Shown piece by piece: positions 45,001-56,612 of a stretch of 64,000 bases of DNA. The notes beneath the pieces are model-generated. The model did no database searches, had not been told where the DNA came from, and worked only from the letters and a program-made list of their open reading frames with translations. The position numbers were made by a program, and so were the translations under genes. Positions within the stretch are counted from its first letter, which is position 1, and every line of letters starts with the position of its first letter. This DNA is from Phymorhynchus buccinoides (Eukaryota > Mollusca > Gastropoda > Neogastropoda > Raphitomidae): contig CM065711.1 in NCBI GenBank assembly GCA_017654935.2, positions 31,974,871-32,038,870 on the forward strand, in the 5' to 3' direction.

Positions 45001-46760
45001 TCTTGCACCGCGAAGAAAAAATAATAATTTGAAAGCCTACCTACCTACCCTATTTTTTTGGCCATGTTCCCGGAAACAGACATATTTTTTTGTTTGGCCT
45101 AACCATAAAAATCTAACATATCTGAGGTGTTCATCTCACACGCATGCACGCACACGCACACACACACACTGATCGACGTCATTGTCTCTACCCAGTATTC
45201 TAAACAATTATTCTATTCTTGAATCTGTTTGTAAATGTTTATTAAGTAGTTCACTTAGTACGTATCTTTAACATTGTTCATTGTTCGGTTATCTTCTTTA
45301 AGTGTACTTTTAACATTTTAATGAGGTGGGGGGTGGAGGGAGTTATGATTAAACCTGCATAGATATCCTGTTTCTTACTTTAATGCATACACACACTCAC
45401 AGGCACATGCACATACACTCACCACACCAACATCACAACACAATATAATTTTGTCTGAATCACTTTTAGTGGAAGGACGTTAAATTGAGTAACACACACA
45501 CACATTTACCAGATACGGAGTCGATGATAAAGACTTTGATAACATTTTTGTTGAATCACAGTTCACACACACACACTAACACCAGATCTGCCTACTTCCT
45601 AAACTTGGCATGAGTACCGGTAGTTTGAACAGCAAAATGAGTAGTCTTACAGCAACATACATGTGTAGTTTGAACAGCAAAATGAGTAGTCTTACAGCAA
45701 CATGTGTAGTTTGGGGTAAACTATTTTGTTAAGACACCGAACTAGGCATTATAGTCATTTTGTAGCTCACCATTTTCACTGTTATATTTAACCTTGTGAC
45801 ACATAACATTGCGTATTACCTGCTATAGATATGGATTTTTGTATGGTTGTGTTTCCATACATGGTGTCTAGCATAGTGCATTTGGATGAAGAGGCCACAC
45901 GAGTGCCTATCTCTTCTCAGAACACCCATCGTGGCTTAATTCATGGTTGATTTGGCTATCATTTCAGTTAGGAAATGTGCTTTTTACATGCACAGCGTTT
46001 TCAGTTTGATAAATGAGTAGTCAGCAGACTCCAAAATGTGTAGCCACACTCAACCAGTGACCGCGTTTACTGGTAATTATCAGTAAAATACTGATTGCAA
46101 AACCAAAATACTGAAAACAAAACAATTTGACCAGTCAGTCCCAGGGACTGGTAATGGGTTTTTTGCTAGGACTGATACATTGTTTAACAGAGGCTTTGAT
46201 ATCGTGATTTTCACTGGTTTTTGTTTCCCTGGGACTGGTTTTGACACCGGTTGTTGGGGGGCATTGTCGCTGATGGGACTGGTTTTCAAAATTCCTAGCA
46301 TGATCCCTGCTCTCAACAATGAGCAGTTCAGAAGTTTAGCCAAAAATGTGTAGTTTTCTAAGGTTAAACCATAGCGTAGGCAGGCCTGTATCACACACAC
46401 ACACACACACTGACCAGATACCAGCAGAAGCACGGAGTCGATGATGAAGACTTTGCCGACGTCTTTGAAGAATCACACACACACACAGTGACACACACAA
46501 ACACACAGACTGACCATACACCAGCATAAGCACGGAGTCGATGATGAAGACTTTGCCGACGTCTTTGAAGAATCACACACACACACAGTGACACACACAA
46601 ACACACAGACTGACCATACACCAGCATAAGCACGGAGTCGATGATGAAGACTTTGCCGACGTCTTTGAAGAATCACACACACACACACACACACAGACTG
46701 ACCATACACCAGCATAAGCACGGAGTCGATGATGAAGACTTTGTCGACGTCTTTGAAGAA

Positions 46761-46829
<69 letters not shown>

Positions 46830-49800
46830 GACCATACACCAGCAGAAGCACGGAGTCGATGATGAAGACTTTGTCGACGTCTTTGAAGAATCACACACAC
46901 ACACACACACAAACACACAGACTGACCAGACACCAGCAGAAGCACGGAGTCGATGATGAAGACTTTGCCGATGTTTTTGAAGAATCGTTTCCTGAGGCTC
47001 TCCAGCAGGTAAACCAGCAGCAGGATCATAGCGACCAGATCCAGTAACAGAGTGAACACGCACAGCATCTGGATGATCCGGAACCAGGCTGGGGAAAAAA
47101 CACAAACAGATATAATACAGTTCTGTAATCATCCATAAACACACAGAAAATACAGTCAGGGCTCCCAGGGATCCCCATTTGGGGGTCTATGAAGTACTAG
47201 AATTCTAAGGGACCCTCTAAAAGAATGTGCACGGGGTCCCAGGGATGCACTAGAAAAATTCTTTTCAGCATTCACAATGTCATTGGGACCCTCTATCCCC
47301 CTCTATACTGTTAGCGAAGGAGTCCCTGGGACCCCTTGTTTTGCAGGACAATTGGGAGCCCTGCAGGTCATTTATGCAAACTTTTCCTTTTTGTTTTAAA
47401 AAGTGCTCTCTCCCAAAGTTTTTTGTTGATTAACTGCCACAGAAGTGGCCCTCTCGACTACGCAACAGAAACATTACATATCATCAGGCCATAACAATAA
47501 AGCTGGATTCTTTGCTCAAATGGATCAACTTTGGGGTAACACTAAAGAGACAGTGAGATTGACCATTAACTCCTCTAGCGCCGTGTATTTGTTTACGTTT
47601 CTGTTTGTCCGTTGCATCTCAACCGACAAGAGTCTGAGGGGAGTAGCTTTTTTTTTTAAATGTGCACCTGTTTGCTTCAACGGAAGAAACAGTGATAATA
47701 CTGATATAAGCTCTAAAAGCAGACAAACGTGTGGCGGGGTGATTGGCAGTGTCTTTGCCCACGGTGCTAGAAGTGTTAAGTGATTAACTCATTCACATCG
47801 CAACGATTTAATTTTTTATAATTTTAAACCCTCACAAATCACTCCAGCCATACACACAAACAAAACATACATACAGTGATAAACAAAAGGAGAAATGAAA
47901 GAAGATTACGGGTTCTTACTTCAGGGAAGTGGTAGATCAGACTATTTTATATATCTAGACTTTATATAGAAAAACTCTCCACACTGATTGGAGCCCCGTC
48001 GGACGATTCAGGGGGGCAAGTTAAGAGACTAGAGAGAGCGATTATGAGATAGACAGACAGTTAAAATGATAGACAGAGACAGTTTGAGTCTGATAAGCCT
48101 TGTGAAAATATTATTTGTAAACTTCCAAGAACAACCAAGTTCAAAACGTCCCAAATCGCTTGTGGTCAATTTTTTATATTTTATAATAAATTACAAAAAC
48201 TTGAAGTTCAGTTTCTGGTAAAATTAAAAATACTGAAATCAGTGTAAAAATGAAAGAGTAGCACCCATGGAGCAGGGCTCCCAATCGTCCCGCAAAACAC
48301 GGGGTCCCAGGGACTCCTTCACTTACAGCATAGAGGGTCCTAGAGGTGGGATAGAGGGTCCCAGTGGCATAGCGAATGCGAAAAAGAAATTTTCTAGTGC
48401 ATCCCTGGGACCCCCTGCGCATTCTTTTAGAGGGTCCTGTAGAATTTTAGTGCTTCATAGACCCCCAAATGGGGGTCCCTGGGAGCCCTGCCCATGGAGT
48501 GATCATTGATTTTCGGAAAATCAAATATCTGAGTACAGTTGTTCTTGTTGGTTTTTTGCGTGAAAGACTATGATTTGAGTATGTGCGACTTTTGAACTTG
48601 GAGGCATTGAATTACCTCTTAGTGCAGCAGTCTTAGGAATCAGTTGACCTTTTGTGACCCCCACAAATGCCATTGAATTACCTCTTAGTGCAGCAGTCTT
48701 AGGAATCAGTTGACCTTCTGTGACCCCCTCAAATGCCATTGAACTACCTCTTAGTGCAGCAGTCTTAGGAATCAGTTGACCTTCTGTGACCCCCTCAAAT
48801 GCCATTGAACTGCCTCTTAGTGCAGCAGTCTTAGGAATCAGTTGACCATCTGTGACCCCCTCAAATGCCATTGAACTGCCTCTTAGTGCAGCAGCCTTAG
48901 GAATCAGTTGACCTTTTGTGACCCCCTCAAATGCCATTCAACTGCCTCTTAGTGCAGCAGCCTTAGGAATCAGTTGACCTTTTGTGACCCCCTCAAATGC
49001 CATTGAATTGCCTCTTACAGTCTTAGTGCAGCAGCCTTAGGAATCAGTTGACCTTTTGTGACCCCCTCAAATGCCAGCTACCCTATGCCCCTTTGGTAAA
49101 GAGTGGGTCTGTCTTCTGGCCAACACCACCAAGGCATCTCCACTGTACATTAATCTCAGCCCAGCTGACAGAATAGCAGTAACCTCATCTATATGGTGGT
49201 TTTTTTTGGGTATGATTATGAAACATTTATATGGACTTGCACCAGTTTAGTGTTTATATATGATAAACACACACACATATTATATATATATATATATACA
49301 CACACATGCACGCACACACACACACACACAAGCTTATTCTTATTCTCAACCTTATTCATCCTTATTCTTTCATTCTCACTAGTTCATTTTGACTTGACTT
49401 CACACACACAGTGACACACACACGCGCGCACACACACACACAATCTTCAGTACGATGAAGGTGGAAGATCAAACGAAGAAGAAGATGTCGCATGAAAATA
49501 GGTAGCTCGTAAAAATAAGTAGCTCGCTACTATGATAGTCTGTATTTGCGACAACCACAAATTTCACTTTTTCTGTACTTTAACCATTTAACTAACCCTA
49601 ACCCTAACCCTATCCCTAACCCTAGAAAAAAGTGAAATTTGTGACTCATGCTCAATGTCGTAAATACACACTGTCATAGGTAGCGAGCTACTTATTTTTA
49701 CGAGCTACCTATTTTCATGCGACAGAAGACACACACATACACGTTAGAAAAATAATGTTACAATGTACCACACATATTGAATTTAATCCATAATCTATCT

Positions 49801-50095
49801 TAGTAGCAACAACTTCACAAAAAACCCAATTCCACTCACGAGGCATGATTTCGTTCGCCACCAATTCAAATTCAGTGGAATGGATCCACCAGCAGCCAAC
49901 GTAAGACTTCATCATTGGATCTTTGGGCATGGTGAAACCAGATAAACAGATGTGCCACAAACCGATGCTCCCGAAAGAACTATGCACCCTTGTCCACGAT
50001 TTGTACCAGTATGGCGACGCAAAAGCGATAAACATCAAGCAAAACGCCGCTATAGCGCACACTAGTCCCATTCGAAAGAACGCTTTGGTCGCCAT
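41845..50095 (-). CDS. Four-transmembrane claudin/PMP22-superfamily protein, complete, 4 exons
   Basis: Exons 50095-49840, 47088-46927, 43348-43176 and 42075-41845 give 273 residues with consistent phases. The ATG has a good context (AAAATGG). Predicted membrane segments are near residues 7-28, 92-113, 126-152 and 172-197. The first extracellular loop has the superfamily pattern W..GLW.C....GCWW (SFGSIGLWHICLSG and SYVGCWWI). The cytosolic tail of about 75 residues is charged, then proline-rich (PPPVAAKPPPARV), and ends ESFV, which fits a class I PDZ ligand. The likely role is a junction or membrane-organising tetraspan at the cell surface. The subfamily cannot be named from sequence alone. 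It is the paralogue of the gene at 53087. Confidence 0.88.
42480..43030 (-). mobile_element. Possible hAT/TTF-zinc-finger transposase N-terminal fragment
   Basis: The - strand frame 42678-42487 reads EHRFQDEWLKKWPWLAKIE, like the N-terminal FxxxWLxxxPWL motif of hAT-related and ZMYM-like proteins. The zinc-binding part is absent. Element ends are not clear. Confidence 0.42.
43070..43140 (-). pseudogene. Downstream partial copy of exon 3
   Basis: It repeats the last ~65 bp of exon 3 and its donor region (compare 43172-43240), joined to a CA tract at 43140-43159. Confidence 0.88.
43176..43348 (-). CDS. Tetraspan gene 2, exon 3 (TM3 end and TM4)
   Basis: It encodes AFFVFLIALIFAEMSLDSSW, then YLSWSYGLCVLSGFFAAFGG and MLVFILGLIFL. 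The acceptor is GTTTTCAG and the donor CTG|GTGAGA; it ends in phase 0. It aligns with the gene 3 exon at 58596 (NFLSWSFGFCVLSGFF). Confidence 0.9.
43418..43505 (+). mobile_element. tRNA-headed SINE (family T), 3' end only
   Basis: It carries only the conserved 3' segment from GGGTGGCGCGCCTCTGGC to AAAGTACCTAATA, the usual 5' truncation of retroposons. Confidence 0.87.
43546..43810. mobile_element. TTAA MITE family P1
   Basis: TTAA-CCCTTTCACCGCCAGCC to GGCAGTGAAAGGG-TTAA, with an AATC run inside. Confidence 0.9.
43815..44022 (-). pseudogene. Two upstream decayed copies of the start of exon 3
   Basis: Segments 43818-43896 and about 43945-44020 match the 5' half of exon 3 with its TTTTCAG acceptor and flanking CA tract. 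Substitutions and short indels break the frame. Confidence 0.8.
44447..45105. mobile_element. Large foldback element with nested palindrome
   Basis: Outer arms TGTCTGTTTCCGG (44468) and CCGGAAACAGACA (45070); inner arms CGCCCGCTACTATGAGAG (44762) and CTCTCATAGTAGCGGGCG (44925). It could form a long hairpin. Confidence 0.8.
45588..46392. mobile_element. CAG-ended DNA element related to M3
   Basis: CAGATCTGCCTACTT at the left and GTAGGCAGGCCTG at the right, with GTAGTTTGAACAGCAAAATG repeats inside. It is inserted among the exon 2 relics of gene 2. Confidence 0.65.
46680..46826. repeat. (CA)n microsatellites among exon 2 relics
   Basis: The longest CA run is about 60 bp at 46764-46824; shorter ones separate each exon 2 fragment from 46390 to 46920. 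Confidence 0.95.
46927..47088 (-). CDS. Tetraspan gene 2, exon 2 (TM2 and start of TM3)
   Basis: It encodes PWFRIIQMLCVFTLLLDLVA, then KNIGKVFIIDSVLLLVSG. The acceptor is TTTTTTCCCCAG and the donor TCTG|GTCAGT. Truncated copies of its 3' end follow in the next intron. Confidence 0.9.
47157..47363. mobile_element. CAGGGCTCCC MITE (family K), reverse
   Basis: CAGGGCTCCCAGGGATCC to GACAATTGGGAGCCCTG. Confidence 0.87.
47566..47779. mobile_element. TTAA MITE family P6
   Basis: TTAA-CTCCTCTAGCGCCGTG to CACGGTGCTAGAAGTG-TTAA, 214 bp. Confidence 0.82.
47784..47985. mobile_element. TTAA MITE family P2, reverse fragment
   Basis: TTAA-CTCATTCACATCGCAACG up to CTCCACACTGATTGG, where it is cut by another element at about 47986. 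Confidence 0.8.
47986..48268. mobile_element. Element L, reverse, incomplete
   Basis: It matches 17155-17445 in reverse from GCCCCGTCGGACGATTC to GAGTAGCACCCATGG, where the K element is inserted. Confidence 0.78.
48273..48490. mobile_element. CAGGGCTCCC MITE (family K) nested in repeat L
   Basis: CAGGGCTCCCAATCG to CCCTGGGAGCCCTG. CCATGGAG occurs on both sides, an 8-bp duplication as in hAT elements. Confidence 0.88.
48600..49080. repeat. 66-bp minisatellite, seven copies
   Basis: The unit has CTCTTAGTGCAGCAGTCTTA and GAATCAGTTGACCTT. On the - strand it is open as a 22-residue repeat (MAFEGVTKGQLIPKTAALRG), but only because 66 is a multiple of 3. Confidence 0.92.
49488..49722. mobile_element. 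Foldback element with telomere-like core
   Basis: Arms CATGAAAATAGGTAGCTCG and CGAGCTACCTATTTTCATG, about 100 bp each. The loop holds CTAACCCTAACCCTAACCC. The inner arm sequence (TGTGTATTTGCGAC) is shared with 44447-45105. Confidence 0.88.
49840..50095 (-). CDS. Tetraspan gene 2, exon 1 (TM1 and extracellular loop 1)
   Basis: It encodes MATKAFFRMGLVCAIAAFCL through GLWHICLSGFTMPKDP to STEFELVANEIMP. The donor is GTGAGT. It contains the GLW-C-C signature of claudin-like proteins. Confidence 0.9.
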
Positions 50096-51126
50096 TTTGG
50101 TGAGGTTTCTGACTTCCGCTTCGCTTCCGCGTTTGAGGCTACACTCCGTAAATAGTCTTTTACAGGTAACGTAATTATCTCCGCCAAAGAAGTGGGTTTT
50201 TTTTGTTACTGTCTGCCTGCCTGTCTCTACACACAATGGAAATTATTAAAAAAAAGTATTTGTGGATGGGCAGGATACCACAGATGTTTATCTTCAAACT
50301 CAGATCACTGTGCTAGAATCATCAACTTAGTGGCTGTTGGCCCTAAAGAAAAGAAGAACTGCATGACCAGTAAATGTCATTCAGACACAACTTTATCTTC
50401 GTACTATTTTATAAAGAAGCATGTAAAGAAAGTCATGTCTATCGTGGAAGCTAAATCTAGCATTTGTCGACACTAAAATCCTTCTTGAAGTGATATAAAA
50501 AAAAACCCAGTCATCAAAGCACTTAAAAAGTTAAATAGACTAGACTATGCGCAAAATAGAGTGAAAGCAGTTATCAAATCACTTAAATAGACTAGACTAT
50601 AACCTTGTATTTGTCTGTATTAAAATACAGATTCCATTTAGTAGTCCAATCCTGTAGTTTGTTTAAATCTTGCTGAACTGATCTTGCACTTTAGCTGCCC
50701 TCCCATAATTGTTTGGCTCTCCTGGCTTTTTTAAAACCCTGCAATTCTTACTGCAGGCGCTTTAAACTCCATCAGTTCTGGTAATTAATTTTCATCCATT
50801 TTAACAATTTCAAACTAAGTATCACAACGATATGGAGAGTTTGATGGAAAAACCATGTCACTCAAAAATGGAATTGGCCTGTCACTACACTAGGGAAACA
50901 AACCATGTGACAGAGAAAACCTTAAATAGGCCACGCCTCCTAAAACGCACTGGGCTGTTCCATCTATTGGACTAAATGGTAATTATTGGAATTAACTATT
51001 GCTCACTATCATTACTGATTAAAGATAATTAACTCAATAAGTTGCTAAAATATTGCTTAATGTTCCCCAAGAACAAACACACACAAAAATACAATCAAAC
51101 AAACAAAAGGGTCAACTTCTATTTTA

Positions 51127-51165
<39 letters not shown>

Positions 51166-52124
51166 GCGCGATAGGCTGCGGAGTTTTAGATCCTTTTGTA
51201 CCTGTGAACTGCAATTAAGTGGTTGCTACAAAGGTGTGGTGGAAGGGAGGGGGAGAATCAGGAAATAAGAGAAGGTAATTTGTGTCCGTACATCCCGAGT
51301 CACGGGAACATCAAGAAAACAATGCAAGATTAGCCGACGTCTTGTCTGCGGACAACTGCAAGAAACAACGTGTGGGGAAAAAGCAAGCAAAGAAAACCCG
51401 AAAACCTCTCTTCTAAACACGTTTGATGATGGCTTGTTGAGACTCAAATCTCATGTTTAAAGTATCTGAAAACTTTAAATACTATGTTCTGATAGGAAAA
51501 TGTCTATATTTGTGCTGCTTTGTGCACATTTAATTTTCTCTGCAGCTTATAAACTGGTGCGGCTTATATGTGAATAAATTTAAATACCTAATATTTTGTC
51601 AATTTAGGGAAAGCGGCTTATATACAGGTCCATAAAGTCAATCAAGCTCTGAACATAGAAATTCCAGTATCGAGGGCAAAAGGCTTACACTGCCAGTGCC
51701 TTTGCTATAACTAAGTATAAGTATAACTAGAGCCCAGCTGTGAATATATATTTATGTGAATCTGTGCATCTAAATTGAAAGTTGAGGAAAATCGAGTTCT
51801 TGTCTAAATCTTTCTCTGATCAGGAGGAACTGGATGGGTGGACTAGTCTCAGAGACAGAGATGTGTAAAACCTGTCTCTCCATATTTATTCTATGTCTAA
51901 TCTAATGTACACTAATCGACAGTTGCAGACGACACTTCTTCTTCCTCCGGGGTCTTTGTCTTCTTCTTTCTGCCTTCCTTCCTTCCTTAGTTTAAGTGAC
52001 CACAGTCACACTTGACTATTCACAAAATTCTGTCACTGTACAATTTGGGGATCGGGGGGGGGGGGGGGGGGGGGGGGGGGGGAGGGGGGGGGGGGGGGGG
52101 GGGGGGGGGGTGGTGCTGAATATC
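50096..52124. other. Shared upstream region of the two tetraspan genes
   Basis: With 52300-53086 it forms the 3-kb head-to-head interval. It holds a CA tract at 51127-51165, a small duplication (AGCAGTTATCAAA... at 50511 and 50568) and AT-rich DNA. No TATA or Inr element can be assigned with confidence. Confidence 0.5.
52055..52110. repeat. Poly-G run of about 55 bases
   Basis: An almost uninterrupted G run next to the LINE fragment on the other strand. Its exact length is unreliable in any assembly. Confidence 0.9.
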
Positions 52125-52300
52125 TAGTTGGAGACCATCGACACAAAGGTGTCAATAGTCTTGGCCTGCACAGCTTCCTGGGGCAGCTCGTTCCAGTCCC
52201 GAATCTCTGGATCTGGATATGTACGTCGAAGGAGCCTATGAAGGCTATAAACTCGACGGAAACTGGGAGAGCGCAAATGAGAGTTTGAACATAATGACTT
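52125..52300 (-). mobile_element. LINE 3' coding fragment
   Basis: The - strand frame ends EIRDWNELPQEAVQAKTIDT then FVSMVSN stop, the typical last residues of LINE reverse-transcriptase ORFs. A long C-run follows the stop on that strand. It is strongly 5' truncated. Confidence 0.82.
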
Positions 52301-52689
52301 TTTTTTAATTTAAAAAAACAACTGTCTGGTGGTATTGACAGTATATTACAGTTGACCATAAGCCTTTTCGTAGTATCCAGGCTGGACCATTCCGGCTAGC
52401 GAAGCGCTCACCGGGGGCGAACCCCGACCGGCATGAATAGTGCGTGGGAGGAAGCTGGCTTGTCGGTATTGAGTTTGACAGAAGATTGGCAAGAGCTGCC
52501 GTGGGTGAGTGCGTCGCTGACGTGCTGGCGGGTGGGGTGAGTTTTAGTTTCAGAGTGTCCATGCACACCTCTTCTTCTTGCAGCTTGAAGAGCATCGCAA
52601 GCCTTGTTGTAGCGCTCGGAAAGTCGACGCTGCTGCAGTGAGGGCCATCCGAGCTGTTCTTAGAACTGTGAACATCGTCTGACCACTTT

Positions 52690-53010
52690 CCCCCATGGGG
52701 ATACCGGGGGGTCTTTTGTATAAATAGTTCCCCCACCTTCTCGAAGTTCTGTGCTTGTAACTTCCTCTAATCTGTCACTCTCTTTGACTCTGCCTTTTCC
52801 CTTCGCTTACTGTCATCTACTATCTTTCTGCCTTACCGGTCCATCCATTCTCCTGCCTTTTTTCACGAAACACTTTCAAAAGCATTTCCTCCAGCCGAAG
52901 TCGGACTTGCTGGGCCTAACTATTTCTTAGTTAGGCGCATAACAGCAGCATGACGCATCTGCGCTCATTAAATTGACAGGAAACTGTCTGAGCGATCGAA
53001 GAAGAAGAAG
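52690..53010 (+). mobile_element. SINE-like family S, tail A, in the 5' flank of gene 3
   Basis: A forward copy ending in GAAGAAGAAG. TCTGACCACTT flanks both ends (about 52678 and 53011). The element stops 76 bp before the ATG of the tetraspan gene at 53087, so it sits in the 5' UTR or core promoter. Confidence 0.9.
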
Positions 53011-53086
53011 TCTGACCACTTGCGCTTTGAATGATTCCAGATGATGAAAACGCGTTGAGCGACAGAGCGACTGGAAATCACCCACT

Positions 53087-53360
53087 ATGGCTTTAACCAG
53101 AACGAAGAAGCTAGTGACCATCTGCGGACTGATCTTCACGTGCCTCGCCTTCCTGTGCATGTTGGTGGCCTTCTCCACCCCGCACTGGCTGGAGAGGTTC
53201 CCTCACAAGCGCAACACTCGCGTGTTTGTGCGCATGGGGCTGTGGGAGGCGTGCTTCAAGGACTGGACGTACTACAAGGACTACCTGGGCAAGACGTACG
53301 ACGGCTGCTGGTGGATCTTCCACTTTGAGTACAAACCTGTGTGGCCTTGGATCAACCCAC
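53087..53360 (+). CDS. Tetraspan gene 3, exon 1
   Basis: The ATG is in the context CACTATGG. Residues 10-30 form TM1 and the loop has W-GLW-C-C (FSTPHWLERF, GLWEACF, DGCWW). The donor is CAC|GTGAGT. The exon is unusually GC-rich compared with its surroundings. Confidence 0.9.
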
Positions 53361-54495
53361 GTGAGTCATTTGAAACATTGAGGGAAAAGAATAAGCACAC
53401 AATGGGCTTGTTTACATCTTGCCCTCGAAACAAAAGAAGAAAAGCATAATTAAAACTTCAATTAATGAACAAAAGCAACAAGGGGGAAAAACACCAACAA
53501 CTACACATTCATACACCCATCCACCCTCCCCCCACCCACCACCAACCTCGCACACAGCACAGTAATCATATGAACTAATATCAATTGAATTCACAAGAAT
53601 CAGGAAATACATTGTGGAGGAAGAAAAAAAAAAATCAATCTAAACAAATGCATTATGAGTATGACATTATCAAAACACAAGAAATTACTTTCTGCCTCCA
53701 TCTTCTCCCCCCCCCCCCCCCCCCCCCCCCCTAAAGTAAAAACAAAAAACAAAACAAAACAAAAAAAACGTTTAAAAACAGAGATTTATGTACAAATTAA
53801 CCATGTCATGAATAAACTTTTGTTTTAAAAAGAAAAAAAAACATAAGAGATTAATATCTGATGTTGAACATGTGTGCATCTGACCACGCAAGGATAGAAG
53901 CATGCACGCACGCACGCACGCACATGTACACACACACACACAGGGAGGGAGGGAGGTAGAGAGAGAGACTGAGAGAGAGTACACTGGAACACTGGATTTT
54001 TAATGTGAGGCCTCCGGCCTATCCACATGGGGACATGTACAATCAACTGCACAACATTCAATCAAGCTAGTAGAAATACCTTGATAATAACTCAAAAACA
54101 ACTTTAACCAAATTACATTGATTCTTCTCTCAGACAAAGTGCATAGTGAACGAACATAGCCACATATATTTTGTTTTCATTTTGCAGGAAACAAATTTTA
54201 GTGGATGGATGCAGTTATATTTGTAAATGTAATGTTTGTTTATATATTTCACGTAATCTGGCATACATGGGACATTTCAAAAGAAAGTGAATTTCGTTTT
54301 CTAAATCATCACAAAAAGGGCTTTAAAAAAAAAAAGTTGAGACAGAGAGAGAGAGAAACAGAGAGAGAGAGAGAGAGAGAGAGTCAAGGTGGGGAGTTGC
54401 AAGAGCATTGTATTTATTTAAGCTTGTAATAGTGTATAGACGAGGGAGTGTGCGTGATCGTATATTGTGTGGGTATGCATTCATGTGTGAGTGTG

Positions 54496-54539
<44 letters not shown>

Positions 54540-54593
54540 CGTTCGTTCTTAACGTTTATCCACCTTACAGTAATCTTAGACTAGACAGAAAAT

Positions 54594-54636
<43 letters not shown>

Positions 54637-56581
54637 CTGTGTGTATGTATGTCAATGTGTGTGTGTGTGTGTGACTGTGCATGAATGTCCTCATGTCTGA
54701 AAACATACTCATGAATGCATAAATTTACAACGATACAACAGCAGTGATGTACTGAGGATCGAAAAGTGATAGGACAAACTGTCCTGAGACAAGATAAATC
54801 AACAGGACAATGTCCTGGCTCTTGCAGAAATCAATAAAGCGTGCCAGTGTTAAAAATTCAATAAGACCATTTGTCCTGACAGGGGAGAACACAATAGGAC
54901 ATTTTCAATTTTGATAGGTCAATGGCCTACGACCGGGGCTTCGGGACATCACTGCAACAGTATTAACACTTTTAATAAAAGTTTATTTTAACCCTTTCGC
55001 TGCCAACCATTTTTCAGAGAGAAAAAAAAGTCTGTAATATTGGGGATTCCTCTGTGACATATTTAAAGTAAAGCCTATAGATCCTTACCTCCCAAAATTA
55101 AGAGAATAGGGTCTTTGGATAACAGACCCTGATTTGATGCCTTTTAGTGACATGGGTGTTAAATCATTGTGGTGCGAAAATGTGACGTTGGCAGTGAAAG
55201 GGTTAAACAGTAAAACACAAATGATTTGTAACTATACTATACTCATGATACTGATCTACTGAAGTGTTTTTCTAAAGCTCCACACATTGTTTACTGTCAA
55301 CACTGATCTATTTCTAAAGCTCCACACATTGTTGACTAGCAACACTGATCTATTTTTAGCGTGGTTCCTGGCGGTGCAGTTGATGACGACCTTGGCCTTT
55401 GTCCTTCACATGGTGACCTTGGCCTTCAGTGCCTTCTACTGGATTGGCTGCTGCCCGCCCCACAAGGAACACAACTATGTCAGAGCTGCTTCCGCCCTCA
55501 ACTTTTTATCAGGTAACATACTGTGAACGCTTTGTGAGCAAGAAGCCAGGCCTTCAAGGCTCACTCGCTTTGTGGTTTGGGGAGATAGATCTAAATGCCA
55601 CAGGGTTCCCAGGGACCCCCGTTTGGGGGTCTATGAAGCACTAAAATTCTAAAAGAATGTGCAGGGGCTCCCAGGGACCCCCGTTTGTGGGTCTATGAAG
55701 CACTAAAATTCTAAAAGAATGTGCAGGGGCTCCACCCCCAGGGGGTCTATGAAGTACTAAAATTCTAAAGGACCCTCTAAAAGAATGTGCAGGGCTCCCG
55801 GGGACCCCCATTTGGGGGTCTATGAAGCACTAAAATTCTAAAAGACCCTCTAAAAGAATGTGCAGGGGGTCCCAGGGATGCACTAGAAAAATTCTTTTTA
55901 GCATTCGCAATGCCACAGGGACCCTCTATCCCTCCTCTAGGACCCTCTATACTGTAAGTGAAGGAGTCCCTGGGACCCCTTGTTTTGCGGGACGATTGGC
56001 AGCCCTGTGCCAGATCTAAATACGATAGACAAAAACGAAAAGGCAAAGGTCAAGGTCATCATGGTTATGAAGGTCATCAATACTTAGCATTCCATATCAT
56101 CTTAAGCTAGTCTACCTACTTGCCATTGAATTTGGGGGCTGTATCTGCCAGGATGTAAAACATTGACGATGTTCAAGGTCAAAGTCAAGGTTAAGGTCAA
56201 GAGGGTAAAAGTCACCCAGCATACCACACCGCCTTAAGGTCATACACCATCATGCCAAATTTGGGGACCATTGTAACTGCAAAAATGTGCAAGATAATGT
56301 GGCCAAGACAAAAAAATTACTTGTTAAAGATCAAACGTCAAGGATGTTGATTAATTTTAATTTGCAATGATGTTTCTTGAAAGCTTGCATAAGTATCTAT
56401 ATGTGTGCAAAGCTTGATCGATCTTTTAGATCCCGAGAAAAAGCCAACGTTAAAGCTGCCAACAGTGTAGAGTGGCACAGTGGTAGCGCGTTCGCTTCGT
56501 GTCAAGTAAACCCGAGTTCGAACCTGGGTACAGGGTTTTTTTCCTCTCACTTTGCACTAGGCCTTACGGTCTGAACGTGGA

Positions 56582-56612
<31 letters not shown>

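Larger units (their letters stand above)
45508..46892 (-). pseudogene. Six downstream partial copies of exon 2 fused to CA tracts
   Basis: Copies lie at about 46827-46892, 46697-46762, 46609-46674, 46509-46574, 46410-46474 and a decayed one at 45508-45558. Each keeps the last 55-60 bp of exon 2 and its GTCAGT donor; the exon 5' half is replaced by (CA)n at the same point (GATTCTTCAAA). Spacing is 88-130 bp except for the oldest. Confidence 0.9.

Noticed and set aside
47445..47783. A 112-codon + frame beginning MALSTTQQKH
   Set aside because: It crosses the left end of a TTAA MITE and uses its whole length, so it is a chance frame; no family is recognised.
52305..52736. A 143-codon - strand frame upstream of gene 3
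   Set aside because: It runs through the SINE head and the 5' flank of gene 3 on the opposite strand. No known family is recognised and splice signals are absent.
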